From: Schizophyllum amplum
Taxonomy: Eukaryota; Basidiomycota; Agaricomycetes; Agaricales; Schizophyllaceae
Reading direction: 5' to 3'
DNA length: 64,000 bases
Assembly: GCA_007026445.1 (NCBI GenBank)
Contig: VDMD01000003.1
Location: 1,984,001-2,048,000 of the forward strand
Under the pieces are notes generated by a model. That model was not told the DNA's origin, searched no databases, and worked only from the letters and a program-made list of their open reading frames with translations. The first letter of the stretch is position 1. The number at the start of each line of letters is the position of its first letter. A program made the translations under genes and the position numbers. Below, one piece after another: positions 1 through 11,225 of the stretch.

Positions 1-1992
1 GGAGAATTCAGCGATGAGAATACCTGTGGAGGTGTTAGACGCATCAAGCGTCATACGCGCTTGGTCTGCCGCTGCCACGTCATTGAATCGTAGGTGTTGA
101 ATTCTGGGTTTCACTACGATGTTCGTGAGTTGAGTGAGCACCGTTTCGCATCCCAAAACACAAACAGCAAATACGCACGCGAGGTATGCTCTACCAAATC
201 ACCGACGAGACCCTGATTCAGTATTCGTTTCATTTGTGAGACCGTGCATTCTCGAACCACAACCGTATCCTTAGGCCTGTGTGACCGCGCGCGGCTCCGT
301 GTACGCCAGAACATCTGTCGGACCGTCTCTTCCGTTGGTGCCCTCAAGGTACTCGACAGTCCTGGGCGGACGGCAATATGTCTTCCCTGATATTCGATTG
401 TGCAGACGGGGCGTATTACATCAGAGATTTCTTGGATTTGCGACCATGCAGTGTGATGCCCTATAATAGCTGAAATGCGCCACAATAGCTGTAATATTGC
501 CGCCATATTATGGGCCCTATTATTATATATAACATGAGATTTATTGCCCTCGATAATTGCTCTAATATCTTGATCATATTCCGACCGTCTGGCAATGCTA
601 TGTAGGAACGGCAGGAGACGACACGGCATGACCTCGAAGACTGGACATGACCATGGACAACGCCGCTGGTATCACTCTGGTATCGCTTTCGTCATATCCA
701 GCAGATATCCAGCCTCATCGATATCCTGGTTCCAGTTCTTTTCGCTCGACAAAAGCACCCGAGACGCGTTTAGTGGCAAATATAATATATTCATGCTTTA
801 CAACTAAATACAGGGTCCCATACGATAGCCGGCGCCTCGTCACTTGCCATCCCGACACGACGACCAGATCCCCTCAGGTGTCGAACTTGTCTCCTCGCCG
901 TCGAGACGGCTGGCGAACACGCACTCCTGCAGGCCTGTTATGTGGAGTCAGTGTTGTGGTTGAGATGATACGATCGGAGGTGGCTCACTGCATCTGGCAT
1001 AGTACCACCAGCCCGGGCACGCATGTAAGCTCGTACAACGGTACCTGCAGGAAGGATGGGTTGTCAATATCTCACACGCGATGCTTATATGCGTACCCGA
1101 ACACGAAGGCACTGTCCCACGTATCTGTAGGCTTGTCAGGATATGAAAGGACAGCGCAAAGGGCGACGCACCTCGTACTTCTGCCATGAACTCCTTCCTG
1201 CGCGACACCGGAGACGAACTCGAAGTGCTCGATGACGACGAGCCCCGCGAAACTATACCTCCTCCCCATCCTTCTCTGCCTCCTACGCGGCGCCACGTTC
1301 GTCCTGATCGCGCCGTCATAGTACGTCGCGCCTTAGGTCTCCGCGTCGTGCGATTCGGAGGACACCGGGCTCCTCCCGAGACGAAAGTAAGGAGTTAGTC
1401 AGGAAATACGCGTCCGGTAGCCCTCCGGTGAGCATGTGCGCGAGTAGCTCGCAGCGCGCACCGCGGCGCACGAGAGGATTCGGAAGGTGGTGGTTGCGAG
1501 TCAAGAGCGGAGCATCGTAAAAACCCGCGAAGTAACGCCGACTTGAGGGCCGGGCATTTTGACTTGTTTCAGACTTGTTCAGTCGTGTGGCGCCGCGACG
1601 CCTCGTGAAAGTGAGCGCGCTGTATGGAGCCTTGCTCAACTGCTCAAATGCTCCATGTACAAGGGACTTACTACTTAGCAGCTTTACATGGTAGCCTATT
1701 AGCGATGCATGAATCTTGACGAGTGCTTTGGGCTTGCTTACGACTCGGACAAGCCTGCCGCGGCAGTGACCTATTACTAGACGATCTCCGGACTGGTACA
1801 ATATGGCACGAGGTTGCCCACCGACTGCCTTTCTGAGAACAGCTTTACAAGAGCTTACCGGCTGCATATAGTCTGTTTGCACTCTGGCAATGACTTATCA
1901 TATCTTACCAGAACGGTGGCGTGGTGCAAGGCACTTACAACGGCTGATCGGACCGTGCCATGATGGCGCATCATCGTAAGTGGTAAAAGACC
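1..1992. other. No supported gene (left edge)
   Basis: Open frames here are short, overlap antisense to each other, and show no recognisable domain or convincing chain of introns. An AT-rich patch lies near 470-560 and 780-800. I see no terminal repeats that would define an element. Confidence 0.5.
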
Positions 1993-2592
1993 TTAGCTCA
2001 AAATCCCGAAATCTCTGATGACTAAGGTCGTGACTTTCTCCACGGACGACTGGTCCACGAAGAGGACATGCGTCGAGGCCGTGCGAGTGAACATATTGTA
2101 GAACACTAGGTTGATTTCTTCAACAAAACTCGTACAGACGCGCAGATACACATGATACACACGGTTATGGTCTATACGCTCGACGTCGCCGATGTGATCC
2201 GTCAGAAGCGTCCGCAGGTGGTAAAGGTTCACGTTGTGCAAGGGCTGCACATGAGCCACGCGCCGGAGGAACGATAAGTCTCCCGCTGGTGGAGCAGTAG
2301 AGGTACGAGTGGCCGGATTGATGTCCTGTACAGGTCGCTTTCGCTTCCAAGCCTTGAGAGCGGCTTCGAGAGCGTCCCCCGGCCGGCCTTCACTGCAAGA
2401 CGAAGCATGGTCGATGTCCTCATCAAGTCGTTTTTGCGCGTAAGCTTTCAAGGCGGCTTCGTGACCTGGTTGGCGTTCCCTGAAACAGAAGCACATCAGA
2501 GCGTTCCTACCAGTCCGTAGCTCAGTACATACGAGCTTCGCCTGAACAGGGTGCTTAGTTCGCATAGTTTGGCGAGTTCGGAAGAGTGACAT
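1993..2592 (-). CDS. Uncertain 199-residue hypothetical protein
   Basis: This single open frame has ordinary protein-like composition and is the longest frame in the left 2.8 kb. I do not recognise a family. Two short internal segments resemble each other (AALKAYAQKR and AALKAWKRKR, about residues 47-56 and 80-89), which could be a degenerate internal repeat. The C-terminal half is richer in Val, Ile and Phe. No intron pair is needed, and no signal peptide or membrane segment is obvious. It sits just downstream of, and on the same strand as, the decayed carboxylesterase, with no sign of a shared function. It may be a chance frame. Confidence 0.25.
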   Translation of the reverse strand: MSLFRTRQTMRTKHPVQAKLVCTELRTGRNALMCFCFRERQPGHEAALKAYAQKRLDEDIDHASSCSEGRPGDALEAALKAWKRKRPVQDINPATRTSTAPPAGDLSFLRRVAHVQPLHNVNLYHLRTLLTDHIGDVERIDHNRVYHVYLRVCTSFVEEINLVFYNMFTRTASTHVLFVDQSSVEKVTTLVIRDFGILS

Positions 2593-2882
2593 CTGCTGGA
2601 GGGCGCTACGGACGCGAGGATGATATGCGGGCTGGCAATAGACGGTCGGCGAGTCAACAACGGGTGCATTTCGAGAGTGTAATATACAAGTGAACGACGG
2701 TCGTGGAAGAGAACAAGCGAGCTATCGTGAGCGCCATCGCGTGTCGATGAGCATCATGGGAATTCGAAGCACAGCAACATACTGATAGGGGCGGTCATGC
2801 GCAGGGTCACGTTACTACCCAAAGTTCAACTTCAAATCCGGGTGGTTTTCTTCAAAACTCGATTAACATTCCGCACTTGGTA

Positions 2883-5236
2883 TCAGTTCGTTCTCCTGAA
2901 CCGCCGGAAAAGGACAGACGTGGAACATAGCTGGTGATGTAGAATTCCCGGATTCCAATCCAGATATTCAATCTGCTCTAGGCGATAGTCGTCCGGAATG
3001 CTCATGAGATTCGCACCGACGAGCTGCATCAGCACCTGTAAGCCTCTTTCAGCACCATCTTGTAGAGAAAGTCGTCAGCTAGGAAGACGCACCTTATTAT
3101 CCCCAGTGTACACCGGCCACTCGACGCGATCGGTGCCCAACCCGTCGTTGGGGTCCAAGCTCGTGACAAAGGACAGCCAATAGTCCACGACCTGCTCACT
3201 CAGCCGCACAGACGACTTCGGCGCGGCGTCCGTAAGGTTGTGGAACATATACTGGACATCGAGGCTATGATACACTGCGCGGCGAACTCGTCAGAAACGG
3301 GTGCACAAACGTCCAGCGTAGCCTACTCACCGCCGAACATGGGATCTGTTCCGTCCGACGGCGGGTCTGCGAAGAGGTACCCGTAAGGCGGCACGCTAGC
3401 ATCGGAAGTGTACTGCTGCCAGAGCCGGCGTTGGGAGTGAATATTGATGTCGCCGACTGAAGTGAGCAGTATGTCTTGGTCAACTGTATAGCGGTAAGAT
3501 GAATCGCACGCACAGATAGCCGCGAGCCGCTTGTACTGCGGACTTAGTCCGAACGTCTCGTTGCCCGTGCCGTATGGGGAGCCCAACGCCGGATCGTTCG
3601 GGTACAGCGCGAGAATCTCGTCGATCGCGCTCTGCAGCTCTGCATCCGTGTGCCCATCCACAGTGGGCGACTGAGTCACCGTCAACGCAGCGCGCACGAG
3701 AAGCTCGTTGCCGGCCGCCGTCGGCGTGAACTGGGTGCCTGTATGCATTTCCCTTCGTTGATATCAGCGTCTCCGATACGCAAAGCCTAAACGCACCATC
3801 GTCCAAGTGCGTCCCCGCAATAAAAGGCACTTTCGTATACCCGCCCGCCGCCCAGATGTTCGACGGAAGGTCGGGCATTAACCCGCCCTCGCCGTCGATA
3901 CTCGGCCACCAGAAGCGCGTCGTATCCGGCATCACCGCGCGCACAGCATCCATGACGGTCTCCGTGTCCGCGGCGCGCAGGCAGTCCATGGCGTTGAGGA
4001 GCGTGTCAGCGCATCCTGCTTGCGCGGCGAATTTCGCCCAGTGTTTTTCGTTGGCAGACCGGGCGTGGTTCGACGTGGACGTGGCAGCGTAGCCAGACAT
4101 GAACATGGCGCCGAGGCTTTAGGGGCCGAGAGCGTCGGTGAGGGAGAGGATCTGCAAAGTGATGCCACCTGGAGGCGGTCGAGGAAAGAGTCAGACATCG
4201 AGCACTCAAGCAAGGGGCCTTGGCTTGCCTGCACTACTGCCCACGGCGGTGACCTGTAGCGCGCGAGTTAGAGAAGGAAAATGACGTTGTGAGATGCGTT
4301 CACACCTTCTCAGGGTCTCCTCCAAATGCCGCAATGTTCTGGTGTACTCATTCGAAGCCCAAGAGCGAGCCGCAGGCGCCCACGTTCAGGAGGCCTTTCT
4401 TGTCCATCTCATTCCCCTGCGGAAAGCCCAGAGGACCGACGCGGTAGTTGAAGCTGACGAACACGACGGGTGTGCCCTGCAAGAGATGGTCCTGACGAAT
4501 TGTATCCGCGGAAAACTGCAGACACGCACGCGCTCGACGCTCTGCGCCACCAGGTCACCGGAGTCGAATCGGAGAGAAGCGCCGCCCCAGAAGCCACCGC
4601 CATAAACCCTTAGTAGCGAGGTGGTTAAGAGCCTGACGCGAAAGAGCTGCGGTCGGGTGCCAGACTGACCAGACCAGCTGTGTAGATATCGTGAGGAACT
4701 TGGTTTTTGTAAGAAAGGGTAGGAACGACGTACCACGGGAAGCGCGGCATCGCTGGATACTCCTGCTGGACGCATGACATTGACGGTCAGACAGTCCTCC
4801 GATTACAGTTCTACAGGTACACCGGTGGTTTCCTGAGATATAAATGATTAGTGGGTACCGGGATGGTAGTGGCACTCCCACTTACTGCTGGTTGAACGCA
4901 AGCCGGACCGAATGTCGTGGCGTCAGAAGTCGACCCATTGAGCGCACGCCGCACGGACGGAGCGAAGCGTAAGTTGCCTACTGGTACGTCGGCGTAGGTA
5001 TTCTTATGTGCGTTGTTGAGTTTGTGATGATACGTGGATGAATTCTGAGGCGTACTGCCGGCAAAAGAGTCGAGGGAATGCCCGCTCGAGGAGGCGACGT
5101 CGGCGCCAGTCAGCGTCGTCTCGTTGATCGAGAGGGTCGCGCCGTGCGGCACACTGCAGCCCGCGAGAAGGGCGGCCGGTGTGGCGGAAAAGCATCGTTG
5201 GGAGAGTACAGCGAGGCTGGGGAGCGGCGAGCCCAA
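2883..5236 (-). pseudogene. Type-B carboxylesterase/lipase, decayed
   Basis: Family members are secreted alpha/beta-hydrolases that cleave carboxylic esters. The exons read in order: an N-terminal piece (LTGADVASSSGHSLDSFAG), PVGNLRFAP, a DCLTVNV strand, the oxyanion-hole segment YGGGFWGG, a FVSFNYRVGPLGFP strand, NIAAFGGDPEK, the nucleophile elbow GSSAG, a long C-terminal domain, the His segment VYHSLDVQYMF, and a terminus ending near IPDDYRLEQIEYL. Two lesions are visible. A TGA replaces the expected Trp before VHQNIAAFGG (near 4348), and a TAA lies just before the GAMFMSGYAATS segment (near 4120). The junction into YGGGF also does not splice in phase with a canonical donor. The nucleophile and His regions survive, so decay looks recent. 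Sequencing error at two separate codons is possible but less likely. Relics of the same family occur near 10.1 and 16.6 kb. Confidence 0.7.
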
Positions 5237-6201
5237 GGAAGTGTAACGAATGTCAAAGAGAGTGATTCAAGGGATGTTGACGGGGAAAGGAGGGACGATG
5301 CTCTTATATAGTGACCACCGGCAGGGAGTTCGCCGTCGTTGCTGACTGACACATACCTCGTCGCAACTTGAGCTAGCTAACTGGTTGTTCCACGGAGGTA
5401 GGAAAAGGAAGGAAGCCTCGGAGTCGGCGCGCACCCATCGGGGAACCTCGCTAGGAAGACCAGCACCTTGAAGACACCACGATGGACGGCCGTTCATGAG
5501 AGTACCATTGTTATTTGAATTGGCCCTGGCCGGTCCTGTAAGCTCTTGCTGGAGTTCAACGTTCTGAACAACGTCGCGTGTTCCGATTCGAATTCATGAC
5601 TTGCCAAACGTTGTACAGCACTGTAGGTTATACTTAGAGTGTTGTACGAACGTCCGCCTCCGTATGGTGTTCCGGTCATACTTCTGTTTTCACCTCGGTG
5701 GAAGCCCACAAAGAGCAAGTTGGATCTAGTACAGGCGCGTTATGATTATTACTAGTCGCCAGCAGTTCGACTGAGCGATCCTATGACTGAGGGCAATGGA
5801 GTATAACATGAGCAAATGATGATAGAACATGAACAAGTAATGATTCAGGAGAAGTCGAGGTTCGGAAGCTGGACCCACAGGTACAAGCATGAATCGGCAG
5901 TTTCCGGAATGCTAGGCAGCGTACTTCACGTGACGCAGCCACCGGAAGCTTACCCACGTGATGCGTGTTTGGCTCCGGCAGGACCGGCAAACAATAGCGA
6001 TCAGTGCGACACTGGAATTTGCCCCGCGCGAGGAGAGCACGTAGTCAAGGTTAGTGTGGTCACCAGCATCAGCAACTTACCACTCCCTCATCCCGCTTTC
6101 CTCTGCGCCCTCACACTCCCTATCTTCGAAATCGAGAAGGAATCATCTAAACCGCGTTGCAGGGCCCCCCATCAAGACACCCGACATCTCATCTTCCACC
6201 A
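5237..6201. other. Intergenic region upstream of eL31
   Basis: This lies between the divergently oriented esterase relic and the eL31 gene and should hold the eL31 promoter. Several short frames exist on both strands, but none carries a recognisable domain. A pyrimidine-rich tract lies at about 6080-6125, shortly upstream of the eL31 start. Confidence 0.4.
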
Positions 6202-6883
6202 ATGGTGCGTCGCAAGGACACTTCATGCAGACGGATGCTAACAAGCTACGCAGGTCCCCGCTGACAAGAAAAAGGCGCGCTCTAGCTCTCTGGCAGTATA
6301 CTTCACATGCTGAGACGCCATCTCTTTCCCCCAGACCGGCAAGACGCGCTCTGCGCTGTCCGACGTTGTGACCAGGGAATACACCGTGCACTTGCATAAG
6401 CGCGTACACGGTACGTATCCTCGCTTCATTCCCTTCACGCTTGCGCCAAGAACCGCTCAATCACTCCCGGTCTGACTGATCGATGTACAGGCAAGTCCTT
6501 CAAGAAGCGGTCACCTGCCGCTGTGAAGGCTATCGTCGAGTTTGCGCAGAAGGCAATGGGCACCAGGTGCGTATCATCTGCTGGGGAGTGCGGACCAAGG
6601 CTCATCTTCATGACCTGATCAGCGACGTGCGCATCGACCCAAAACTCAACCAGGCGATCTGGGCACGGGGCATCAAGAGCGTGCCGCACCGCGTTCGCGT
6701 CAAGCTCGAGCGTAAGTCATCCTCTTCGCCCATGTCCGTGACAGGGAGGGCAAGTCCTTACATGTGTCGACAGGCAAGCGCAATGACGACGAGAACGCGA
6801 AGGAGAAGCTGTACACCTACGCCACCCACGTCGAGGTCGTCACCTTCAAGGGCCTCGAGACCGTCGTTGTCGACACCGAGTAG
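6202..6883 (+). CDS. rpl31: 60S ribosomal protein eL31
   Basis: This encodes a protein of the large cytosolic ribosomal subunit that sits near the polypeptide exit tunnel. Six exons give 131 residues, close to the usual eukaryotic length: 6202-6204, 6254-6295, 6335-6410, 6491-6566, 6623-6711 and 6774-6883. Hallmarks are [28 protein letters not shown], the core [19 protein letters not shown], and a C-terminal [15 protein letters not shown] stretch ending in TVVVDTE. All phases agree across the five introns. The start is unusual. The ATG is alone in exon 1 and is followed at once by a GTGCGT donor; this is inferred because exon 2 begins directly at the basic N-terminal tail with no other in-frame ATG. 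It is very likely a functional housekeeping gene. Confidence 0.95.
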
Positions 6884-7310
6884 ATGTCCCTCCCGTCCTG
6901 CAGGTCGCGCCGGCGGGCCTCGGGTGGTCGCGCGTCGCTCATGTATCTTTTCCTCCACACATATCGCACCCACCTGTATGCATTCACTATGATTATGCGC
7001 GATTGGGCAACACCATGACGTTCAGCCTCATGTTCATTACATGATATCTTTCACAATCCGGCTCCAGTCTCCCAAGGATCTGTACGATCCCTACATCTCC
7101 TGCGCCGAAGCACCCCGTTCACGCATGCAAGCTCATTGTTCGACAGCTATCAGAAAGTGGTCGAGGGAACACGCACTAAGTATCTAGCGCGGCCGAGCTG
7201 CGTAATCCACCGGAACACGCCTCTCTGAAGCGTACGAATCACAAAATGTGAGTCGCAGTCAGGCGGGAAACATGATCCGTCAACGCTTGCTTGCCTCGAC
7301 GGCTTGAGGG
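6884..7310. other. Intergenic region between convergent genes
   Basis: This is the 3' flank of eL31 and of the F-box gene read from the other strand. I see no gene, element or clear repeat. Confidence 0.5.
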
Positions 7311-8966
7311 TCAGCTCTGCACTTGATGGGACAGCAAATCGCGGAAGGTTGAGGAGATCTTGCATATGCCGTGTCTGGAAATGTTCAGTTCCAGAGATGG
7401 ACGGCAGGAACGCTGGCTACGTACTTGTGATATTGATGTGCGCTCAGCGAAACTTCCGAAAACCACTGCAGGGAGGACGCTTCGCATATCTCGCATCGAT
7501 ACTCAGTGCTTCCGGTCTCAACGTTGAGACGACTAAGGGGCAGTTGATTTGGATGCCTGGGTAGACATCGTCAATAAGCACCAAAAAAAGTCGCGCAAAC
7601 CAGCGCACCGTCGAAGAATATGCCAATCTAGGTAGTCTGCGGATATAGACGCATCACACTGGGTACATACAGTGCGCTGGACTTTGGGCTTAAGGACGCC
7701 CGCGCGCCGAAGAAGGCTGCGGGGCTTCACGAGCCTCAGGTCGCGCGTGTGCAATCGCAAGGCGCGCTGTACAACGTGGTTCTGGAGAATAGTTTTGACG
7801 TGCCGCCCTCGCTTGGGGGCCAAGCTGTACAAACTTCATTCCGTCGTGAGATGCGCAAGCGCTCGAGTAGGACACAAATGTACCGACGAGTGTTAGCATC
7901 ACAGATATCCTTCGATTCCCAGCGCATCTGCTCTCTCCATTCGTCGATACCGAGTTGGAACTGCAAAGGAGGGTTAGGTGCCTCTGAACGGAAGGTCGAA
8001 TATTGAGCATACGGCAGCAAAAACCTTCGTTCGGTGGTACCGGTCAACGTATTTCTGTGATTCATGCAATGAGTGCTATCCCCAGCACGACAGGCAGCGT
8101 ACGTACTGCAAAAAGCGCCTCCATGCGTCGTGCCCGTTCTTGTGGTTCAAACGGCGCGTTAACTATCTCACGATACTCCTTCCGTGCCGCCATAATATCA
8201 CGCGTAAGAACAGATCTTGTTCTGTGCGGCTTGCTTGAGACGATAGTCGGAAGCCAAGGTATCAGGTAACGGTCGAAGGACAACGGAGAGGCGGGGAGGT
8301 ATTTGTGACGGGGCAAAAGATGGATCACTTGCGAGCTGGTATTCCGAGTAAGTCACGAGTCACTTTGATAGTGGTCAGCGCTTACTGGAACAGTCGTTGC
8401 TTGCACTTTCTCTGCGTGAATAATCTGAGCCTCAAGACTGGCATGAGTTTTGACGCGATACGTACCGAACATAGGTACACCTTATCCAAAATTCGTTCAG
8501 GAAGTCTATCAGTCGGCTCATTGCATACCTAAAGCACGATATCAGCTGCCAGACGAGATATCGCGAGGACGGACAGGCCGCAACGTACATAACATCGCCC
8601 AGGACCGAACAACAGCTTCGTGTACGTGGCGCTGCCGAAACCCCCAGTGTCCTTGATGTTCAGGTAGGTGCGCATGGCTCGATATTTGTCTCGATGCTTG
8701 ATGGAGCTCATGAAAACAATGGGATCCGGTGGGGGTATGGGAAGTAGCAGAGGCGCGCGAGCAAGCAGTTCGCCTTCGTTGCGGTCAATCGCGTCGCGAA
8801 ACAAGCGGCACGTGTCGCGAGCAGCAAGCAGTGCAGATGGAGGGCAGTATGAGAATACGAGATGCCACATTTCTAGGGAGAGCAGGTCGCGATAAGCGGG
8901 AGCGCTCCGCGGCTGGCTGGATATGTACGCATAGCGAGCGCGTTTGGGCTTCGAGCGACGCGCCAT
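7311..8966 (-). CDS. F-box protein with C-terminal zinc-finger-like motifs (copy A)
   Basis: Eight exons with agreeing phases encode 394 residues: 8589-8966, 8466-8528, 8386-8411, 8107-8335, 7884-7960, 7609-7824, 7425-7556 and 7311-7374. The protein starts with a basic tail (MARRSKPKRARYAY). An F-box follows at about residues 30-65 (LLSLEMWHLVFSYCPP), suggesting an SCF ubiquitin-ligase substrate adaptor. A Cys cluster spans exons 1-3 (CYVC ... LCSRKC). Near the C-terminus come CTQCD...DWHI and a C2H2-like CEIC...HQYH. Exons 2, 3, 5 and 7 have exactly the same lengths as in the paralogue at 23484-25121, which strongly supports the model. ATG at 8966 is preferred over 8984 because the paralogue also starts directly at the basic tail. 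Substrate and function are unknown. Confidence 0.8.
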
Positions 8967-9990
8967 AATGAGGACTGGATGCACAAGCGATGGAGAATGT
9001 GTGCGACGTCGGCAAACAGCTGTGTGGTGGGAGACAGGAAGCGATGCCTTGCGTCAGACGGCCGCCGAGCTACCATTCATGTCCATAAAGGGAAACAACA
9101 ACAACACACAAATGGAACAAAAGACTCCGGTCCGGCATCACATGTTTCGGACCATTCCGCAGCCGCGCAAGCTTAGCCATATAAACGCGGGCCTTGACCT
9201 CTTCTCGACACAAAATCCCGTTCCTCCCTCGCACGCTAGCTTTGCCGATTCGTTTATACCTCCCGAGGAGCTGGGTGTAACGTGTCACTCTCTTCACCAG
9301 AAGTTGGCGGTGGCGTTGTACATCTGCCTCCAGCGTACCGAGAGGGTTGGCGGTCGGGGAGTTAGCTGCGGCGTCGTCCGTGTCACGATTTGCGGCGAAG
9401 GTCATGCATGGCCTGGGGTTGCGGCCTGCGCTGCAGGTCGTGGCTATCGCTACAGGTTGTGGCACGTGCTTCGTGTCGGGAGAGGCGGTGGATACTGAGC
9501 TTGCGCTGCTGCTCACGCGGCAGCGTTGAGCCGTCCGCATGGCGGGGTCGTATTGGAGGTTCCGCAATGGCGGCTTTGACACTAGATCTTGCACCGTGGG
9601 CGCGGGCGGGCCACGACCCTACCGTCTGTCGCGAAGCCGCGGCGATCCTACCTGGTCTGGTCGTCAGTCATGATTCTACCGGATCTGGCTTCGACCACGA
9701 CCTTACCGGGTCTGGCTTCGTGACGATGAGTGGTCGTTGGAGACGCCGGGTATCGCTACACCGCTAGGCTGCCTTCTGGTAGACATACGTGTCCTATCAC
9801 CGGAGGGCCGACTCCCTTTGGTAGACTGGAGGGTCTACTCCCTCTAGGGATGCGCAATTTTTCTCGTCGCTTCCTCGGAAGTTCTTCTCTGCTCTTTCAG
9901 AGTTTAATCGGGTTCATGCGTGTAGAATACGACTTTCCAATCCATGTAGTCTACATAGCAGATGGGGACCAATCTTATCAGTGATCACAA
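8967..9990 (+). other. Conserved unit divergent from the F-box gene, coding status unclear
   Basis: The sequence from the F-box start to about 9.85 kb is shared with 15528-16420 and, more diverged, with 25122-25885. All three copies have a plus-strand TATA box, then CCC-rich sequence, the conserved word GTGGATACTGAGCTTGCGCT, and a shared end near gcaattttt. Short frames exist (e.g. 9347-9529, 60 codons, containing SGEAVDTELAL), but frame conservation between copies is partial and no domain is recognised. It may be a non-coding transcript, a UTR or a dead gene. Confidence 0.45.
9180..9185 (+). promoter_or_regulatory. TATA box of the divergent unit (copy A)
   Basis: TATAAA lies in the context agccatataaacgcgg, about 215 bp upstream of the F-box start and pointing away from it. 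Equivalent boxes are at 15733 and 25385 in the other two copies. Confidence 0.5.
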
Positions 9991-9999
9991 CAGTATATG

Positions 10000-10265
10000 T
10001 ACTAAGTAGGCAAGGTTGAACGTTGAGGCAGGGCAAAAGACAGGTTCCCACCGGCGCCTCTGCGAAGCGGACGCCCACGAGCATCGTCAGCAGAGCTTGT
10101 TCCCTTCATACATGTACGTATGCACTAGCAAATAACTCAAGGCTCGTCCTGCCCGAGGATGTAGCGTCCGCGCCGGTCAACGCTGCGTCGTTGACCTGCA
10201 CGGATGCGGAGAGCACCAGTGCGCAGCCAGCCAGGAGGACGTCCAGAGAGCGGGGAAGGGGGCAC
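10000..10265 (-). pseudogene. Carboxylesterase N-terminal relic
   Basis: Two minus-strand exon remnants match the start of the esterase at 2883-5236. About 10140-10265 encodes a piece with VLLAGC and ALTGADATSSGRTSLELFA. About 10020-10080 encodes a piece equivalent to PVGNLRFAP, read as FAEAPVGN then LSFAL only if a one-base deletion is allowed for. Everything downstream of these exons is missing. It lies inside duplicated block A, and the other block keeps only the second remnant. Confidence 0.65.
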
Positions 10266-10930
10266 ATCGGAGGATCTCTTGAATAAAGGGCTCGTCGAAC
10301 CAAGCACAACGGCGTTCGTGTGGTACCGCCGGAGCGCTCTATTATATATTGAGCTGCTACATGCCGTCTGTCAAAGTGTTGATGAATGGATGTCGAAGGG
10401 ACGTGGGCCCGCAAGCTCACATCGTCGGACTTCCCGGCCCTGCGCAGCGCTGCAGGCATCTCACCTCGGCGGATCACCTCCCCGAACTTCAGCTGCCCAT
10501 CCGCGCAGTGCGGCGCGAGGTAGGCCAATGTGACGCTTGGACTCGCTGAAGTCAAACAAGCGGGGCTTGAGAGGGGGTGATCGAGAACGGCAGGGGACCA
10601 GTCGCTACTTCCTCTTCGGGGTGTGTATCGGGCGACTGTGCGGTCGCCTGTGAGGTCAAAGGAAATCAGTCTGGCCAGGAGAGCTTACGGAGCCTCGGGC
10701 AGCGTCTTCATGGGCCTCGGTACACCGCGAGCGGAGCTCAGAAGGCTCGCTCACCCGCCATTTAATCGCGTGACGCGTCGCCGTGGGTAATTAAGACACA
10801 ACCGGGCTATCACGCTTCATCGTTGTCGAAAGAGATGAAAGGTGCGAGAAGGTCAAATATTGCATCGGGATGATCAGTATCGAAGAGGCTGACCGTGCGC
10901 GTGAAAGCCAGGCGACGCGTCGCGGGAATT

Positions 10931-11225
10931 CCCCGATTACTCGGTGGAGGCGGCCCTGGAGGGCTTCACGCATGCGCTGGCGGTGGAGATCGGCGGGGAG
11001 GGGCATACGGTGAACTGCGTGGCGCCGGGGCCGGTGCATAGCGAAATGATGGACATGTTACCGGAGGGGGTGGTGGAGTTCCAGAAGAAGCAGAACCGGT
11101 GGGCACGGTGGAGAATGTGGCGCCGATTGTGGCGTAGTTGGCGGTGGAGAGGCCTGGACCAGGAGAGCTCGAGGTGGGTGACGGGACAGACGATCGCGGC
11201 GTGTGGGGGTACAGAGGTGCTGTGA
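10931..11225 (+). pseudogene. Short-chain dehydrogenase C-terminal relic
   Basis: The frame begins at EAALEGFTHALAVEIGGEGHT, which follows the catalytic Tyr/Lys helix in SDR enzymes. It continues with NCVAPGPVHSEMMD and EGVVEFQKK, then loses frame for about 60 bp. The usual TVENVAPIVA is visible in another frame followed by a stop. It recovers SRWVTGQTIAACGG just before a stop codon. The Rossmann N-terminus with its glycine-rich cofactor loop and the Ser/Tyr catalytic region are absent. The relic at 23125-23437 retains the complementary N-terminal half of the same kind of enzyme. Confidence 0.7.

Larger units (their letters stand above)
7311..10910. repeat. Segmental duplication, block A
   Basis: This block contains the F-box gene, its 5' flank with a divergent TATA box, a long apparently non-coding stretch and an esterase relic. 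It is repeated at 15180-17130 with long identical runs, for example 8810-9760 against 15370-16310. The copy at 15.2 kb lacks about 1.25 kb of F-box coding sequence. Homology to the second copy ends around 10.9 kb, where a dehydrogenase relic begins. Confidence 0.85.

Noticed and set aside
114..1882. Several 120-190 codon frames on both strands
   Set aside because: They overlap antisense, have no domain, and no splice chain joins them.
4540..4600. gattcgactc and tggtggcgcagagcg on the minus strand, tRNA-like A/B box words
   Set aside because: They lie in wrong order inside the esterase oxyanion-hole exon and do not fold as a tRNA.
9070..9594. 174-codon minus frame upstream of the F-box gene, partly open in copies B and C
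   Set aside because: Similarity between copies is at the DNA level, frames break in different places, and the region contains the divergent TATA box. It is better explained as promoter/UTR.
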